Shown here piece after piece: positions 8,701-17,185 of a stretch of 45,807 nucleotides of DNA. Numbering within the stretch: the first letter of the stretch is position 1; every line of letters starts with the position of its first letter. Below the pieces are notes generated by a model. The model was not told where the DNA came from and made no database searches. It saw only the letters and a list, made by a program, of their open reading frames with translations. A program made the translations under genes and the position numbers. Source of the stretch: CAZGVV01 sp964529155 (GTDB lineage Bacteria > Pseudomonadota > Alphaproteobacteria > Rickettsiales > SXRF01); contig CAZGVV010000005.1 of NCBI GenBank assembly GCA_964529155.1, positions 1 through 45,807 on the forward strand, read 5' to 3'.

Positions 8701-11207
8701 AGGTAGAGGGTGAATTGCTGGCTTCATATGCATCGCAAATTCGGAATAACGCAGCACCTGCAACATTATGGAACGGTGAAGACTATGTGTTGCTGCTGCA
8801 TTCTTCCGCACAGCTGGTGGAAGGATGGGATGAACAATTAATTGTTCAATTGGCGAAATGCCCAGCGAAATCTGTACTCAGCTCAGTTTTGCCAGAATCG
8901 CGTTTATCACAAGGACTTTCGATTAAACTTTGCGTTCAGGGTATAGACACCAAGCGCCCGGAAATAGTGCAATTTGGCGTATTTGAGCAAAGCAACAAGG
9001 GAACAAAGGCCACGCCTATGCCTTTTATTAGCCCGCATATGATTTTTATGACGGCAGAGGCGTTTCGGCGTGTACCTGTTGATCCCCTACTCCCAATGTC
9101 ATGTGTTCCCGTGATGTATGGCGCCCGGTTATGGACACATGGATTTACGGTCTATGAGCCGCATAGCTCAATGGGTCACCGCGTTGATTGCTCTGCGTCT
9201 GTCATTAAAGAATCAGCAAAGGCGTTACGGCGTATGCGACATTTGCTGGGACTTGAAATGGCGGAAGAAGGTGATTTGGCCATTAGCAACATCACCTGCT
9301 ATGGTCATGGGGCAGAGCGCGATTTAGACAGTTTTTGGCGGTTTGCGGGTATTGATGTTGAATCCCAAAGTGTTTCTTCCGCAACGCAACAAGGCATATG
9401 GAATGAGAAAGCATTAACCACCACTAATATAAAACGGCCACGTATCTTTGTGCAAATAGCGGCATATCGTGACCCGGAGTGCCAGCATACAGTTAAAGAT
9501 TTATTCGATAAAGCAAGTTACCCAGAACGTGTTTTTGTTGGTATTTGCTGGCAGTTTGTAAAATCTGAAGACCAAGCATATTTTCAAATTCCCTCGCCTT
9601 TTCCAAAGCAGGTACGCACGATTGAAAAAGATGCGACCAAAAGCCTGGGAGCTTGTTGGGCACGGTCACTGGTGCAAAGCTTATGGCGCGGCGAGGAATT
9701 TACGTTTCAAATTGACTCTCACATGCGGTTTGAGCCCGGCTGGGATGAAATGCTCATCGCCATGCTTGAGCAATGCGAGCAAGAAAGTCAGCACAAGGCT
9801 GTGCTTACCACCTATCCCGCAGATTACATTCCTCCGTATGAAATTTCACACCGAATCACACACCGTATGATTGCGAAGGAGTTTGACCGGGATGATATTT
9901 TTACGATGCGAAGTATACCTTTGCCGATTTCACCACCGCCGGACAAGCCGATTAAAGGAGCATTTAGCAGCGCATGCATGCTGTTTGGGCGCAGCAGTAT
10001 TATTCACGATGTGCCTTATGATCCGTACCTTTATTTCTTTGGTGAAGAAATTACGCTTAGTGTGCGGCTATGGACGCATGGCTATGATATTTACCACCCG
10101 AACATGCCGGTAGCATATCATTTCTGGAGCCGCAAATCACGGCGCACACATTTTGATGACCACGAACATTGGGGGAAATTGCATCGCCGGTCTTATTTGC
10201 GCGTGCATCATTTGCTTGGGATGCAGGAATCAACGGATCGTGACGTTATCAAAGATATAGAGCATTATGGACTGGGTAAGGCGCGTTCATTGCAAGATTA
10301 TCAAACTTTTTCCGGGGTAAATTTCAAAAACAAAATTATTCCGCAATCGGCGTATGATGGTATATTTCCTGCGCCTTCTGCGCAAAGCAAAACACCCGCA
10401 GCACTGCCTGCAGCACATCCTCACCAACCCACGGAAAATGTGATTTCACCTAATCCGCATAGGCGCAAAGTGCTGGAAACCCCGGATTTTATTGTTTACG
10501 ATGATTTTCTTTCCGAACAAGACTATGAAAAACTTCATAATTTTGCTATTGAATCGGATTATGAATACATTAATACCCATGGCAAGGTAAAGCGCGTGTG
10601 GGATATTAGCAATGGGTTCCCCCTGCGCGGAGGTAAGAACGTATATTATTACGCCCACAATATGCCACAACCCAAACCGGATTGGACGTACCCCAGTAAA
10701 ACGCTGTTTGATATGTTTATTGATAACATCAATAGCACCGTACCCTTCGTACAGCACATAGTGGGCAAGCCAAAAGAAGATTGGGAGCATTATTCCTCTA
10801 ATTTCTGGCTTTATCCGCCGGGCACGGGACTTTCCATGCACGATGATGGATCGGGTGTGTATACCGGGGCGTATGTCTATTTTCTCAATCCTACATGGAA
10901 GCCGCATTGGGGCGGATTGCTGGTAGTAATGGATACTGCCGCTAATAAAGCGGTTCAGGACTATAAAAAGACAGGAAATACCCATCAAGTTTATCGCCGA
11001 AAATTTTTACATGCCGGGCAACACAATGACATTATGATGGAAAACGGATTGGCGCAGTGCGTTTTTCCTAAACGCAACCGCATGGTATTTATCCACCCCG
11101 ATGCCTTCCATATGGTGACACAGGTTCAGCCTACGGCGGGAGACAATGTACGCATGTCAATAGCAGGATTTTTTACCAAACAGAAAAAAGAAGTGAAAAA
11201 GAAGTAA
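5724..11207 (+). CDS. Giant multidomain protein: GT4-like domain, four GT60 (Skp1-type GlcNAc-transferase) repeats, C-terminal 2OG-Fe(II) oxygenase
   Basis: The product has 1827 residues from the ATG at 5724 (a GTG at 5628 is open but overlaps the sulfotransferase gene). Residues 1-285 form a GT4-like glycosyltransferase region (VLFIGRLDERRDAIL). Four copies of a PF11397/GT60 domain follow, starting near residues 287, 605, 959 and 1240. Each opens with an IFVxIAxYRDPE-like strand (degenerate in copy 3). Each ends with a tail containing Y-G-x-G-x-x-R-x-L, then an aromatic core. Copies 2 and 4 keep the QIDSHMRFEPGWDE signature (D696/H698, D1331/H1333) and a G-(E/D)-E motif. Copy 1 has H379 in place of the Asp. 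Copy 3 has lost both DSH and GEE. Residues 1580-1827 form a 2-oxoglutarate oxygenase with H1706-x-D1708, H1796 and R1810. There is no signal peptide, so the protein is probably cytosolic. The acceptor is unknown. Confidence 0.88.
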   Translation: MVYSIWIVSPEGIPFSQCFEEVAVALQQAFKTLGYDAPIVTDPAKIMGMPVVLGANLLNHLKPAEIPKKMIVYNLEQVHPKVWWFTKNCDYLDVLHKHPVWDFSRRNIEQLKQFGVHHAVYCGVGYMPILSRITPATEDIDVLFIGRLDERRDAILKQLERAGAKVHRATAAWGKARDNLIARAKIIINIHREPAHILEMVRLSYVLANRKCIVSESGLDTTMEEPLKGGIAFASYDKLVERCLEYLRDNTKRIALAEKGFALFHAQSQVPMLKEALERYENSRPHSCIYVQMASYRDPEYAHTLRDMFEKAAQPSRIFAGVCLQHDPAEDAEYSKIAYPRPDQVRVVEYHPKESYGAGWARNEAQRLWQGEEYVLQIHAHMRFEKGWDTELIHMLERAASDKPIITGWLPGYIPNKGTQHPPGRTTRYQVSSVRLEDPQLIHLMYRVVDERSIRKTPPTLCPSWVGNFLFARAELFEQVQFDPYIYFWGEEINFSARAWTHGWDFFQFDRTVLYHYWDRDAPKDAPTYRRLDNPRNKQSLERNRQLFGLGNAKDADAVLDLENYQLGAERSLEAYWAFYGVDVARGHVSEMARNGAWTAPANQGIFVRIAAYRDPECQYTIQDMFEKATHPERIFAGVVWQYDAVDDAACFTVPYPRPEQVREIKIDWRKSKGAGWARNKTGTLWRGEEYTLQIDSHMRFEPGWDETLIDMLQRAPSKKPVICLWPPDYKPGRPVKTPKHGVGRIRVNIMGEGQDPQMVHLTAHYITPDDPRQGLYPTPFWIGCFMFAPSSVFYDVPSDPYIRFWGDEISQSARLWTHGYDLFQNDRHVMYHQWDRTHLKSIHPYRAQHHADNQLSRKRVLHLLDIEKSNDPKVTAEIDYFGLGTLRPLQNFWAFCGINPHTKTATEEAKRGFWKRHTSSTLPVLGNTIYPVEQIIMKKPKEKPIAKSYALSIPVLPKIFVCITGPKTPEQVFGLFTDATHAERIKIALAEQVEGELLASYASQIRNNAAPATLWNGEDYVLLLHSSAQLVEGWDEQLIVQLAKCPAKSVLSSVLPESRLSQGLSIKLCVQGIDTKRPEIVQFGVFEQSNKGTKATPMPFISPHMIFMTAEAFRRVPVDPLLPMSCVPVMYGARLWTHGFTVYEPHSSMGHRVDCSASVIKESAKALRRMRHLLGLEMAEEGDLAISNITCYGHGAERDLDSFWRFAGIDVESQSVSSATQQGIWNEKALTTTNIKRPRIFVQIAAYRDPECQHTVKDLFDKASYPERVFVGICWQFVKSEDQAYFQIPSPFPKQVRTIEKDATKSLGACWARSLVQSLWRGEEFTFQIDSHMRFEPGWDEMLIAMLEQCEQESQHKAVLTTYPADYIPPYEISHRITHRMIAKEFDRDDIFTMRSIPLPISPPPDKPIKGAFSSACMLFGRSSIIHDVPYDPYLYFFGEEITLSVRLWTHGYDIYHPNMPVAYHFWSRKSRRTHFDDHEHWGKLHRRSYLRVHHLLGMQESTDRDVIKDIEHYGLGKARSLQDYQTFSGVNFKNKIIPQSAYDGIFPAPSAQSKTPAALPAAHPHQPTENVISPNPHRRKVLETPDFIVYDDFLSEQDYEKLHNFAIESDYEYINTHGKVKRVWDISNGFPLRGGKNVYYYAHNMPQPKPDWTYPSKTLFDMFIDNINSTVPFVQHIVGKPKEDWEHYSSNFWLYPPGTGLSMHDDGSGVYTGAYVYFLNPTWKPHWGGLLVVMDTAANKAVQDYKKTGNTHQVYRRKFLHAGQHNDIMMENGLAQCVFPKRNRMVFIHPDAFHMVTQVQPTAGDNVRMSIAGFFTKQKKEVKKK

Positions 11208-11299
11208 AAAATGGTTGCCAAGCACGCAATTATCATCTTCTTGTCATGCGGGTTGCAACTTACCTGTGTTTTACCCCATTCAGCCGCCAAGGATGCGCT

Positions 11300-12896
11300 A
11301 TGACTGATACAAATCGTATGGATATGTACACACAAACCGGCGCGTGGCCGTTTGAAGAAGCGTTGAAACTGGTTGAGCGGTATAAAAAATCCCCACCTAC
11401 TAAAGGTTACGTGCTATTCGAAACGGGATATGGCCCCTCAGGCCTACCGCATATCGGAACGTTTATGGAAGTATTTCGCACTACGCTGGTGCGTCATGCG
11501 TTTCAGCGTATGTCGGACATTCCTACCCGCTTGTTTGCGGTATCGGATGACATGGACGGGCTGCGGAAAATTCCGGATAATATTCCTAACCCTGCTATGG
11601 TACGTGAGCATTTAGGGAAACCCCTGACCAGCATTCCTGACCCCTTCGGCACACATGCCAGCTACGGCGCGCATATGAATGCTCGGCTGTGTGGGTTTTT
11701 AGATCAATATGGGTTTGAATATGAGTTCTTAAGCTCCACCGAACAATACCGGTCTGGGGTATATGATGTGAAATTGCTGGAAGTATTGAAGCAATACGAC
11801 AAAATTATGGATGTGATGCTGCCAACGCTGGGTGAGGAGCGCCGGGCGACGTATAGTCCGTTCATGCCGCTGTGCCCAAAAACGGGGCATGTATTACAAG
11901 TACCGGTGATTGATCGTGACGTTGTGGCGGGCACTATTAGCTATATGGACCCCAATGATGGCGAACGTATGACGGTTCCGGTCACGGGTGGGGCGTGCAA
12001 ATTGCAATGGAAACCTGATTTCGGCATGCGCTGGGCAGCGTTGGACGTAGATTTTGAAATGTATGGCAAAGACCACCAGCCAAGCGCACCGCTGTATAAT
12101 TCTATTTGTCAGATCGTCGGTGGGCGTGGGCCGGAACAATATGTATACGAATTATTTCTGGACGCAGAAGGCAAGAAAATTTCCAAGTCCAAGGGAAATG
12201 GCGTAAGCATTGAAGAGTGGCTGCGTTATGGACCGCCGGAGAGCCTTAGCTATTACATGTATCTAAGCCCACGCAAAGCCAAACGGCTTTATTTTGATGT
12301 GATTCCACGAGCGGTGGATGAGTNNNNNNNNNNCCTTCTTAGAAAAATACCAGAAAGAAGATGAAGCGGCACGCCTGAAAAATCCGGTATGGCATGTTCA
12401 CGGTGGTAATCCGCCAGCACCGGAATCCAGCCTTGGCTTCAATTTGCTGCTGAACTTGGCCAGTGTCGCCGGTGCGGAAACGCCTGAAGTACTGTGGAAA
12501 TTTATCACCCGCTACCAAAGCGGTGCGAGTGCGGAGACACACCCATTCCTGGCAAAACTGGTGCAAGGAGCGGTGCATTATTACCATGATTTCGTTAAGC
12601 CCACGCGCAAATTCCGCGCACCGACTGATGTGGAGCGTTTAGGACTGGAGGATCTGGTCTCCTGGCTTTCCGCCACACCGAACGCCACGCCAGAAGCAAT
12701 TCAAACAGAAATCTATGAAATCGGCAAACGCCACCCCTTCCCTGAGCTTAAAGCATGGTTTTCTGCGCTTTATGAAACATTGCTCGGGCAAAGCCAGGGG
12801 CCACGTATGGGTAGTTTCGTTGCATTATTCGGGCAGGACAATACCATTGCCTTAATTAAGCAGGCATTGACAGGGGAGTTGCTTAAGGCGGCGTAA
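11300..12896 (+). CDS. lysK: Class I lysyl-tRNA synthetase (interrupted by a 10-N gap)
   Basis: This is the archaeal-type class I LysRS that charges tRNA-Lys, used by many alphaproteobacteria instead of class II LysS. The HIGH-type motif LPHIGT lies at residues 49-54 and the KMSKS motif KISKS at 293-297. The ATG at 11300 is preceded by AAGGA at 11289-11293, which argues against the in-frame ATG at 11246. The run of ten N at 12324-12333 breaks the frame on paper. The flanking frames only join if the missing length is a multiple of three, and the protein continues normally on both sides (FLEKYQKEDEAARLKNPVWHV after the gap). I therefore read this as one intact gene with unsequenced bases, not a pseudogene. 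Confidence 0.95.
12324..12333. other. Assembly gap (10 N) inside lysK
   Basis: Ten N of arbitrary length. The coding frames on the two sides are offset by one, consistent with a missing length divisible by three. Confidence 0.98.
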
Positions 12897-12899
12897 CTC

Positions 12900-13742
12900 A
12901 TGCAATTCGTTTCTCATCTTTCTAGCATTGCGCCTGATTTTGACGCACTTCTCCTGGATTTATGGGGGTGCGTGCATGATGGCACGAATTTATATCCCGA
13001 TGCGTTATATTGCATAGAACAGGCGTATAAGGCAGGGAAGCGTATTATTTTTCTCTCCAACGCCCCTCGCCGTGCCACTAAAGCACAGGCTGTTTTAGAT
13101 CAGCTCGGAGTTTCCTCATCACTCTATACCACCATTGTCACCAGTGGTGAAGTTGGCTTTCAGGCACTCAAAACCGGAGCACTTAACTTTGGCACTGCCT
13201 ATTATTTTGTCGGCGCACCGCATGACGCCAGTGTCTTACATGGGTTGGACTGTGTCCGGGTGGATAATATCGCACAAGCGGAGTTTATTCTTAATTGCGG
13301 GTTTGGCACAGAAGGTCAAAGCAGTGAGGATATTAGCGGATTATTAGCCGATGCCGCCGCACGCAGCTTACCCATGCTGTGTTTAAATCCTGATTTGGAA
13401 GTGGTGAAAATTACCGGCGAGCGCTTTTTATGTGCAGGTGTTATTGCCCGAGATTATATTATGCTTGGTGGCAAAGTGCAGTATTTCGGCAAACCCTACC
13501 CGCAAGTATATGATTATTCTATGCACTTACTGGCCCCCACGCCTCGCACACGCATTTTAGCGATAGGCGATAGCCTGCATACCGATGTTCTTGGCGCTAA
13601 TAATGCCCATATCGCAAGCACATTAGTAACGGGCGGTATTTTGAAACAAACGTTTCATGGCAAGTCAGAAGCAGAAATTGAAGCATTTTTGCTAAGCCAG
13701 GATACACACCCTACATATGTCATTCCTGCTTTACGCTGGTAA
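12900..13742 (+). CDS. HAD-superfamily class IIA hydrolase (TIGR01459-like)
   Basis: The product has 280 residues. The nucleophile region is LLLDLWGCVHDGT: a first Asp followed by W-G, the DxWG variant typical of the TIGR01459 group instead of the usual DxD. The motif II region is IIFLSNAPR, and the motif III/IV region is ILAIGDSLHTDVLGANNA. The substrate is unknown; class IIA relatives dephosphorylate small phosphorylated metabolites. The gene follows the lysK stop by three bases and is probably co-transcribed. It converges on the thioredoxin-like gene with one base between stop codons. Confidence 0.85.
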   Translation: MQFVSHLSSIAPDFDALLLDLWGCVHDGTNLYPDALYCIEQAYKAGKRIIFLSNAPRRATKAQAVLDQLGVSSSLYTTIVTSGEVGFQALKTGALNFGTAYYFVGAPHDASVLHGLDCVRVDNIAQAEFILNCGFGTEGQSSEDISGLLADAAARSLPMLCLNPDLEVVKITGERFLCAGVIARDYIMLGGKVQYFGKPYPQVYDYSMHLLAPTPRTRILAIGDSLHTDVLGANNAHIASTLVTGGILKQTFHGKSEAEIEAFLLSQDTHPTYVIPALRW

Positions 13743-13743
13743 T

Positions 13744-14277
13744 TTACGGTGCAAGATATTTTTCTATAAAGGCTTTTGTTTCTGCTGCTTGCCAATTAAT
13801 CGGCCCATTGGCGCGACCGATAATTTGACCTTTGCTATTAATAAATAACGTAGCTGGCAGCTCTTTTATTTCCACCGCCTGGGCTGAACGCATATGCATA
13901 TCCAGCGCCACAGGTAAGGTTGTGATGGCATATTGCCTATAAAATTGCTGAATCTGCTCCATGGACCCTGCCTGCTCAGTTAAGGGCAATACCGCCAATC
14001 CTCTTGATTTATATTGCTTATAAACCGAATCAAGCATAGGCAACTCTTCAATACATGGCCCACACCATGTAGCCCAAAAATGCACAATGGTCAGTCCAGC
14101 AGGTGTTTTTAGGGTTTGGTTTGCATTTTCCGGGTCATGGTAAAGAATAATGGGCGCAGTAACCGGGTTTTGCAGGATAATATCCTTAAAGGCCAATCGT
14201 GCAAAAACCGGCTGAAAATACAGCAGAACTATTGCCATTACCGTTAAAACACGCTTAATGTAAGCCGCATGAAACAT
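13744..14277 (-). CDS. TlpA-family thioredoxin-like protein, membrane-anchored or secreted
   Basis: The product has 177 residues from the ATG at 14277, chosen because AGAGGA lies just upstream and because it gives a proper N-terminal hydrophobic signal/anchor (VLTVMAIVLLYFQPVFA). The active site is WATWCGPC, followed by a cis-Pro loop (IKELPATLFINSKG). Such proteins reduce or exchange disulfides in the periplasm, for example in cytochrome c maturation. No such partner genes are nearby. The start overlaps the conventional argH start by a few bases in divergent orientation. Confidence 0.88.
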   Translation of the reverse strand: MFHAAYIKRVLTVMAIVLLYFQPVFARLAFKDIILQNPVTAPIILYHDPENANQTLKTPAGLTIVHFWATWCGPCIEELPMLDSVYKQYKSRGLAVLPLTEQAGSMEQIQQFYRQYAITTLPVALDMHMRSAQAVEIKELPATLFINSKGQIIGRANGPINWQAAETKAFIEKYLAP

Positions 14278-15678
14278 CCTGAATCCTCTTCTGGTGCAAG
14301 CAAGGCCAACCCTATGTGGGGTGGGCAATACAGTCAGGCGCCTGCTAATATTATGAATGAAATTAACGCATCACTCGCATTTGATAAAGCGCTTTACGCG
14401 CAAGACATCGCCGGTTCTATCGCCCATGCAACAATGCTGGCCGAACAAGGCATTATCAGCGCGCAAGACGCGGAAGCCATTGTAGCGGGGCTTACAGACG
14501 TACGCGATGAAATTGAAAACGGGACATTCCCTTTCCGTGCAGAACTCGAAGATATTCACATGAATATTGAAGCACGCCTCGCAGAATTAATTGGTGAACC
14601 CGCAGGACGACTGCACACCGCCCGTTCACGTAATGATCAGGTGGCGCTGGATTTGCGGCTTTATGTGCGCGATGCAATCGACACGGTGGAAGCAGCGCTT
14701 TTGGCACTGCAGCGTGCATTGCTGGCACGCGCGGAAGAACATGCCGATACGCTTATGCCTGGTTTTACGCACATGCAAACCGCGCAGCCGGTAACACTCG
14801 GGCATCATTTATTGGCGTATGTGGAAATGGCCGGGCGTGATCGTGGGCGATTTGCAGATGCAAGGGTGCGGCTTAATGAATCGCCGCTTGGTGCGGCAGC
14901 ATTAGCGGGCACATCTTTCCCAACTAATCGCGCCCGTACGGCGGAGTTATTGGGCTTTGATAAACCTATGGCCAATTCGTTAGACGCCGTGGGAAGCCGG
15001 GATTTTGCGTTAGAATTTTTGAGTGCTGCTGCCATCTGTGGCACGCATCTGTCACGGTTAGCTGAGGAATTCGTGCTGTGGTCCGGGCCACTGGGATTTG
15101 TACGGTTTACAGACGCATTTTCCACTGGCAGCTCCATCATGCCACAAAAGCGTAACCCGGACGCCGCGGAATTGGTGCGCGGTAAAACCGGACGCTTGAA
15201 TGGAAATTTGGTGCAATTGCTGACGGTGCTTAAGGGATTGCCCCTAGCGTATAATAAAGATTTGCAAGAAGACAAAGAGCCGGTGTTTGACACAGTGGCG
15301 GCGATTATGTTGTGCATCCGCGCGACCACAGGCATGGTGGCTGATTTTGAAGCATATCCCGCTGCGATGAAAGCGGCGGCAGGCAGTGCTTATGCTACTG
15401 CCACGGATCTAGCGGATTGGTTAGTGCGTGCGCTTAACATGCCTTTCCGCCAAGCGCATCATGCTACGGCGCGCATCGTTAAATTGGCGACGGATAAAGG
15501 TGTGGAATTGGAAGCCTTGCCGCTTGTGGATATGCAAACGGTTGAGCCACGTATTAACAAGGATGTATTCTCTGTGCTAAGCCCAGCACAATCCGCCGCC
15601 AGCCGCACGAGTTTTGGCGGCACGGCACCAGCCAATGTGCGGGCGCAAATAAAACTTTGGACGGAGCGTTTGGCATGA
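14269..15678 (+). CDS. argH: Argininosuccinate lyase
   Basis: The enzyme splits argininosuccinate to arginine and fumarate, the last step of arginine synthesis. The family signature GSSIMPQKRNPDA is at residues 287-299, and the N-terminus has MWGGQYSQAPANIMNEINAS as in other ArgH. Length (469 residues) is normal. The start is uncertain. ATG 14269 lacks a Shine-Dalgarno and overlaps the divergent tlpA-like start, whereas ATG 14314 (directly at MWGG) has AAGG nine bases upstream and would remove the overlap. The stop overlaps the following lipoprotein start as ATGA, so argH, the lipoprotein gene and lysA form one operon. Confidence 0.95.
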   Translation: MKHPESSSGASKANPMWGGQYSQAPANIMNEINASLAFDKALYAQDIAGSIAHATMLAEQGIISAQDAEAIVAGLTDVRDEIENGTFPFRAELEDIHMNIEARLAELIGEPAGRLHTARSRNDQVALDLRLYVRDAIDTVEAALLALQRALLARAEEHADTLMPGFTHMQTAQPVTLGHHLLAYVEMAGRDRGRFADARVRLNESPLGAAALAGTSFPTNRARTAELLGFDKPMANSLDAVGSRDFALEFLSAAAICGTHLSRLAEEFVLWSGPLGFVRFTDAFSTGSSIMPQKRNPDAAELVRGKTGRLNGNLVQLLTVLKGLPLAYNKDLQEDKEPVFDTVAAIMLCIRATTGMVADFEAYPAAMKAAAGSAYATATDLADWLVRALNMPFRQAHHATARIVKLATDKGVELEALPLVDMQTVEPRINKDVFSVLSPAQSAASRTSFGGTAPANVRAQIKLWTERLA

Positions 15679-15899
15679 GATTTTTACTTCTGACCATCGC
15701 ACTTATGCTGTCACTTAATGCGTGCGGATATAAAGGCCGCTTAAAAAGCCCGATGCAAATTGAATTGGAAAAAGCAAAAGAAGCACGTCGCAAAGCCAAA
15801 GAAGAAGCAGAAGAAAAGAAAAAATTGGAAAAGCAACAGCAGCAGGAAGACGGTGATATGATTCCTGATGCGTATGACGCTGAGCAGAGCGGGCAATAA
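15675..15899 (+). CDS. LptM (YifL)-like small lipoprotein between argH and lysA
   Basis: The product has 74 residues with a lipoprotein signal (MRFLLLTIALMLSLNAC). The mature start CGYKGRLKSP fits the C-G-x-K-G-x-L-x-x-P pattern of LptM/YifL lipoproteins, which assist assembly of the LptD/LptE lipopolysaccharide translocon. The rest is a charged, Lys/Glu-rich helix with a Q-rich patch. The start at 15675 overlaps the argH stop (ATGA) and the stop overlaps the lysA ATG by one base. This tight argH-lipoprotein-lysA order is common in alphaproteobacteria. The LptM assignment is inferred from the motif. Confidence 0.75.
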   Translation: MRFLLLTIALMLSLNACGYKGRLKSPMQIELEKAKEARRKAKEEAEEKKKLEKQQQQEDGDMIPDAYDAEQSGQ

Positions 15900-17167
15900 T
15901 GGATTATTTTACCTATAAAAACGGCGAATATTATGCAGAAGACATCCCGCTTTCACAGATAGCAGCGCAGGTTGGCACGCCGTTTTATTGCTATTCCACT
16001 GCTACGCTTTCCCGGCATTACCAGGTATTTACACAAAGTTTTTCGGGAGTAAGCCCTGCGCCGCGCGTTTGTTTTGCAGTGAAGGCCAATCCCAATCTTG
16101 CCGTGCTTGCGACCCTTGCAAAATTGGGGGCTGGTGCAGATGTGGTATCGGAAGGGGAAATTCGCCTGGCACTTGCAGCAGGCATTCCCGCTGAGCGCAT
16201 TATTTTCTCAGGTGTTGGGAAAACGGCGAGCGAAATGGCCTATGCGCTGGAGCAAGGAATTTTTCAATTCAATGTGGAATCTGAACCGGAACTGCGTTTG
16301 CTGAATGATGTGGCGGCGAGTAAAGGCGTGCGCGCACCGATTGCTATTCGGGTTAATCCTGACGTTGCGCCAGGTACGCATGCCAAGATTTCCACCGGCC
16401 AAAAAGAAACGAAATTTGGCGTGCCGATGGCCGAAGCACGGGCGCTTTACAAGGTTGCAGCTGGACTTCCGGCCATTGAAGTACGCGGCACTTCTATGCA
16501 TATTGGCTCACAATTGACTAGCCTTGCTCCTTTTGAACAGGCCTTTGCCCGTATGCGGGCATTTGTTGCGGAATTGCGAGCGGACGGCCACGTGATTCAT
16601 ACCGTTGATCTGGGCGGCGGGCTTGGGATTCCTTATGGCAATGAAGCTCCACCTCTTCCTGCTGCTTATGCGGAAATTGTGAAACGTGAAATGAGCGATA
16701 TCGACGCGCAGTTGATTTTCGAGCCAGGCCGTATGATGGCGGGCAATGCAGGTGTGCTGGTGACGCAAGTAATTTATGTGAAACGCGGTGGTGGCCGCAT
16801 TTTTGTAATTGTAGATGCCGGAATGAATGACCTCATTCGCCCCACCCTTTACGAAGCCTATCATGACATTGTGCCAGTGCAGGAAAATACCGGAAGCCTT
16901 ACCGAAGCAGTGGATGTGGTAGGCCCGGTGTGCGAAACCGGGGATATTTTTGCGCAAAGCCGGATGCTTTCTGTGCCAACAGCCGGTGATCTTATGGCTT
17001 TTCGTGGTGCAGGAGCCTATGGCGCATCCATGGCCGGCACGTATAATGCCCGCCCGCTCGTGGCAGAAGTCATGGTAAATGGCGCCAAATGGAGCATTAC
17101 ACGGCCACGCCAGAGCTATGAGGCAATGATTGGAGCTTATCAGGTGCCGGGGTGGTTGACTTCTTAA
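15899..17167 (+). CDS. lysA: Diaminopimelate decarboxylase
   Basis: This PLP enzyme converts meso-diaminopimelate to lysine. The PLP lysine is K62 in CFAVKANPN. The glycine-rich phosphate-binding loop is HTVDLGGGLGIPY, with the downstream FEPGRMMAGNAG. The active-site cysteine is in VGPVCETGDIFA, and the C-terminal GAYGASMAGTYN is typical. Length (422 residues) is normal for the family. It is the last gene of the argH-lptM-like-lysA operon and converges on hpt. Confidence 0.96.
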   Translation: MDYFTYKNGEYYAEDIPLSQIAAQVGTPFYCYSTATLSRHYQVFTQSFSGVSPAPRVCFAVKANPNLAVLATLAKLGAGADVVSEGEIRLALAAGIPAERIIFSGVGKTASEMAYALEQGIFQFNVESEPELRLLNDVAASKGVRAPIAIRVNPDVAPGTHAKISTGQKETKFGVPMAEARALYKVAAGLPAIEVRGTSMHIGSQLTSLAPFEQAFARMRAFVAELRADGHVIHTVDLGGGLGIPYGNEAPPLPAAYAEIVKREMSDIDAQLIFEPGRMMAGNAGVLVTQVIYVKRGGGRIFVIVDAGMNDLIRPTLYEAYHDIVPVQENTGSLTEAVDVVGPVCETGDIFAQSRMLSVPTAGDLMAFRGAGAYGASMAGTYNARPLVAEVMVNGAKWSITRPRQSYEAMIGAYQVPGWLTS

Positions 17168-17185
17168 CCTAAAATAATTGCCTAG

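Noticed and set aside
12318..12364. lysK as a frameshifted pseudogene
   Set aside because: The frame change lies exactly at a run of ten N, and both halves are complete and conserved.
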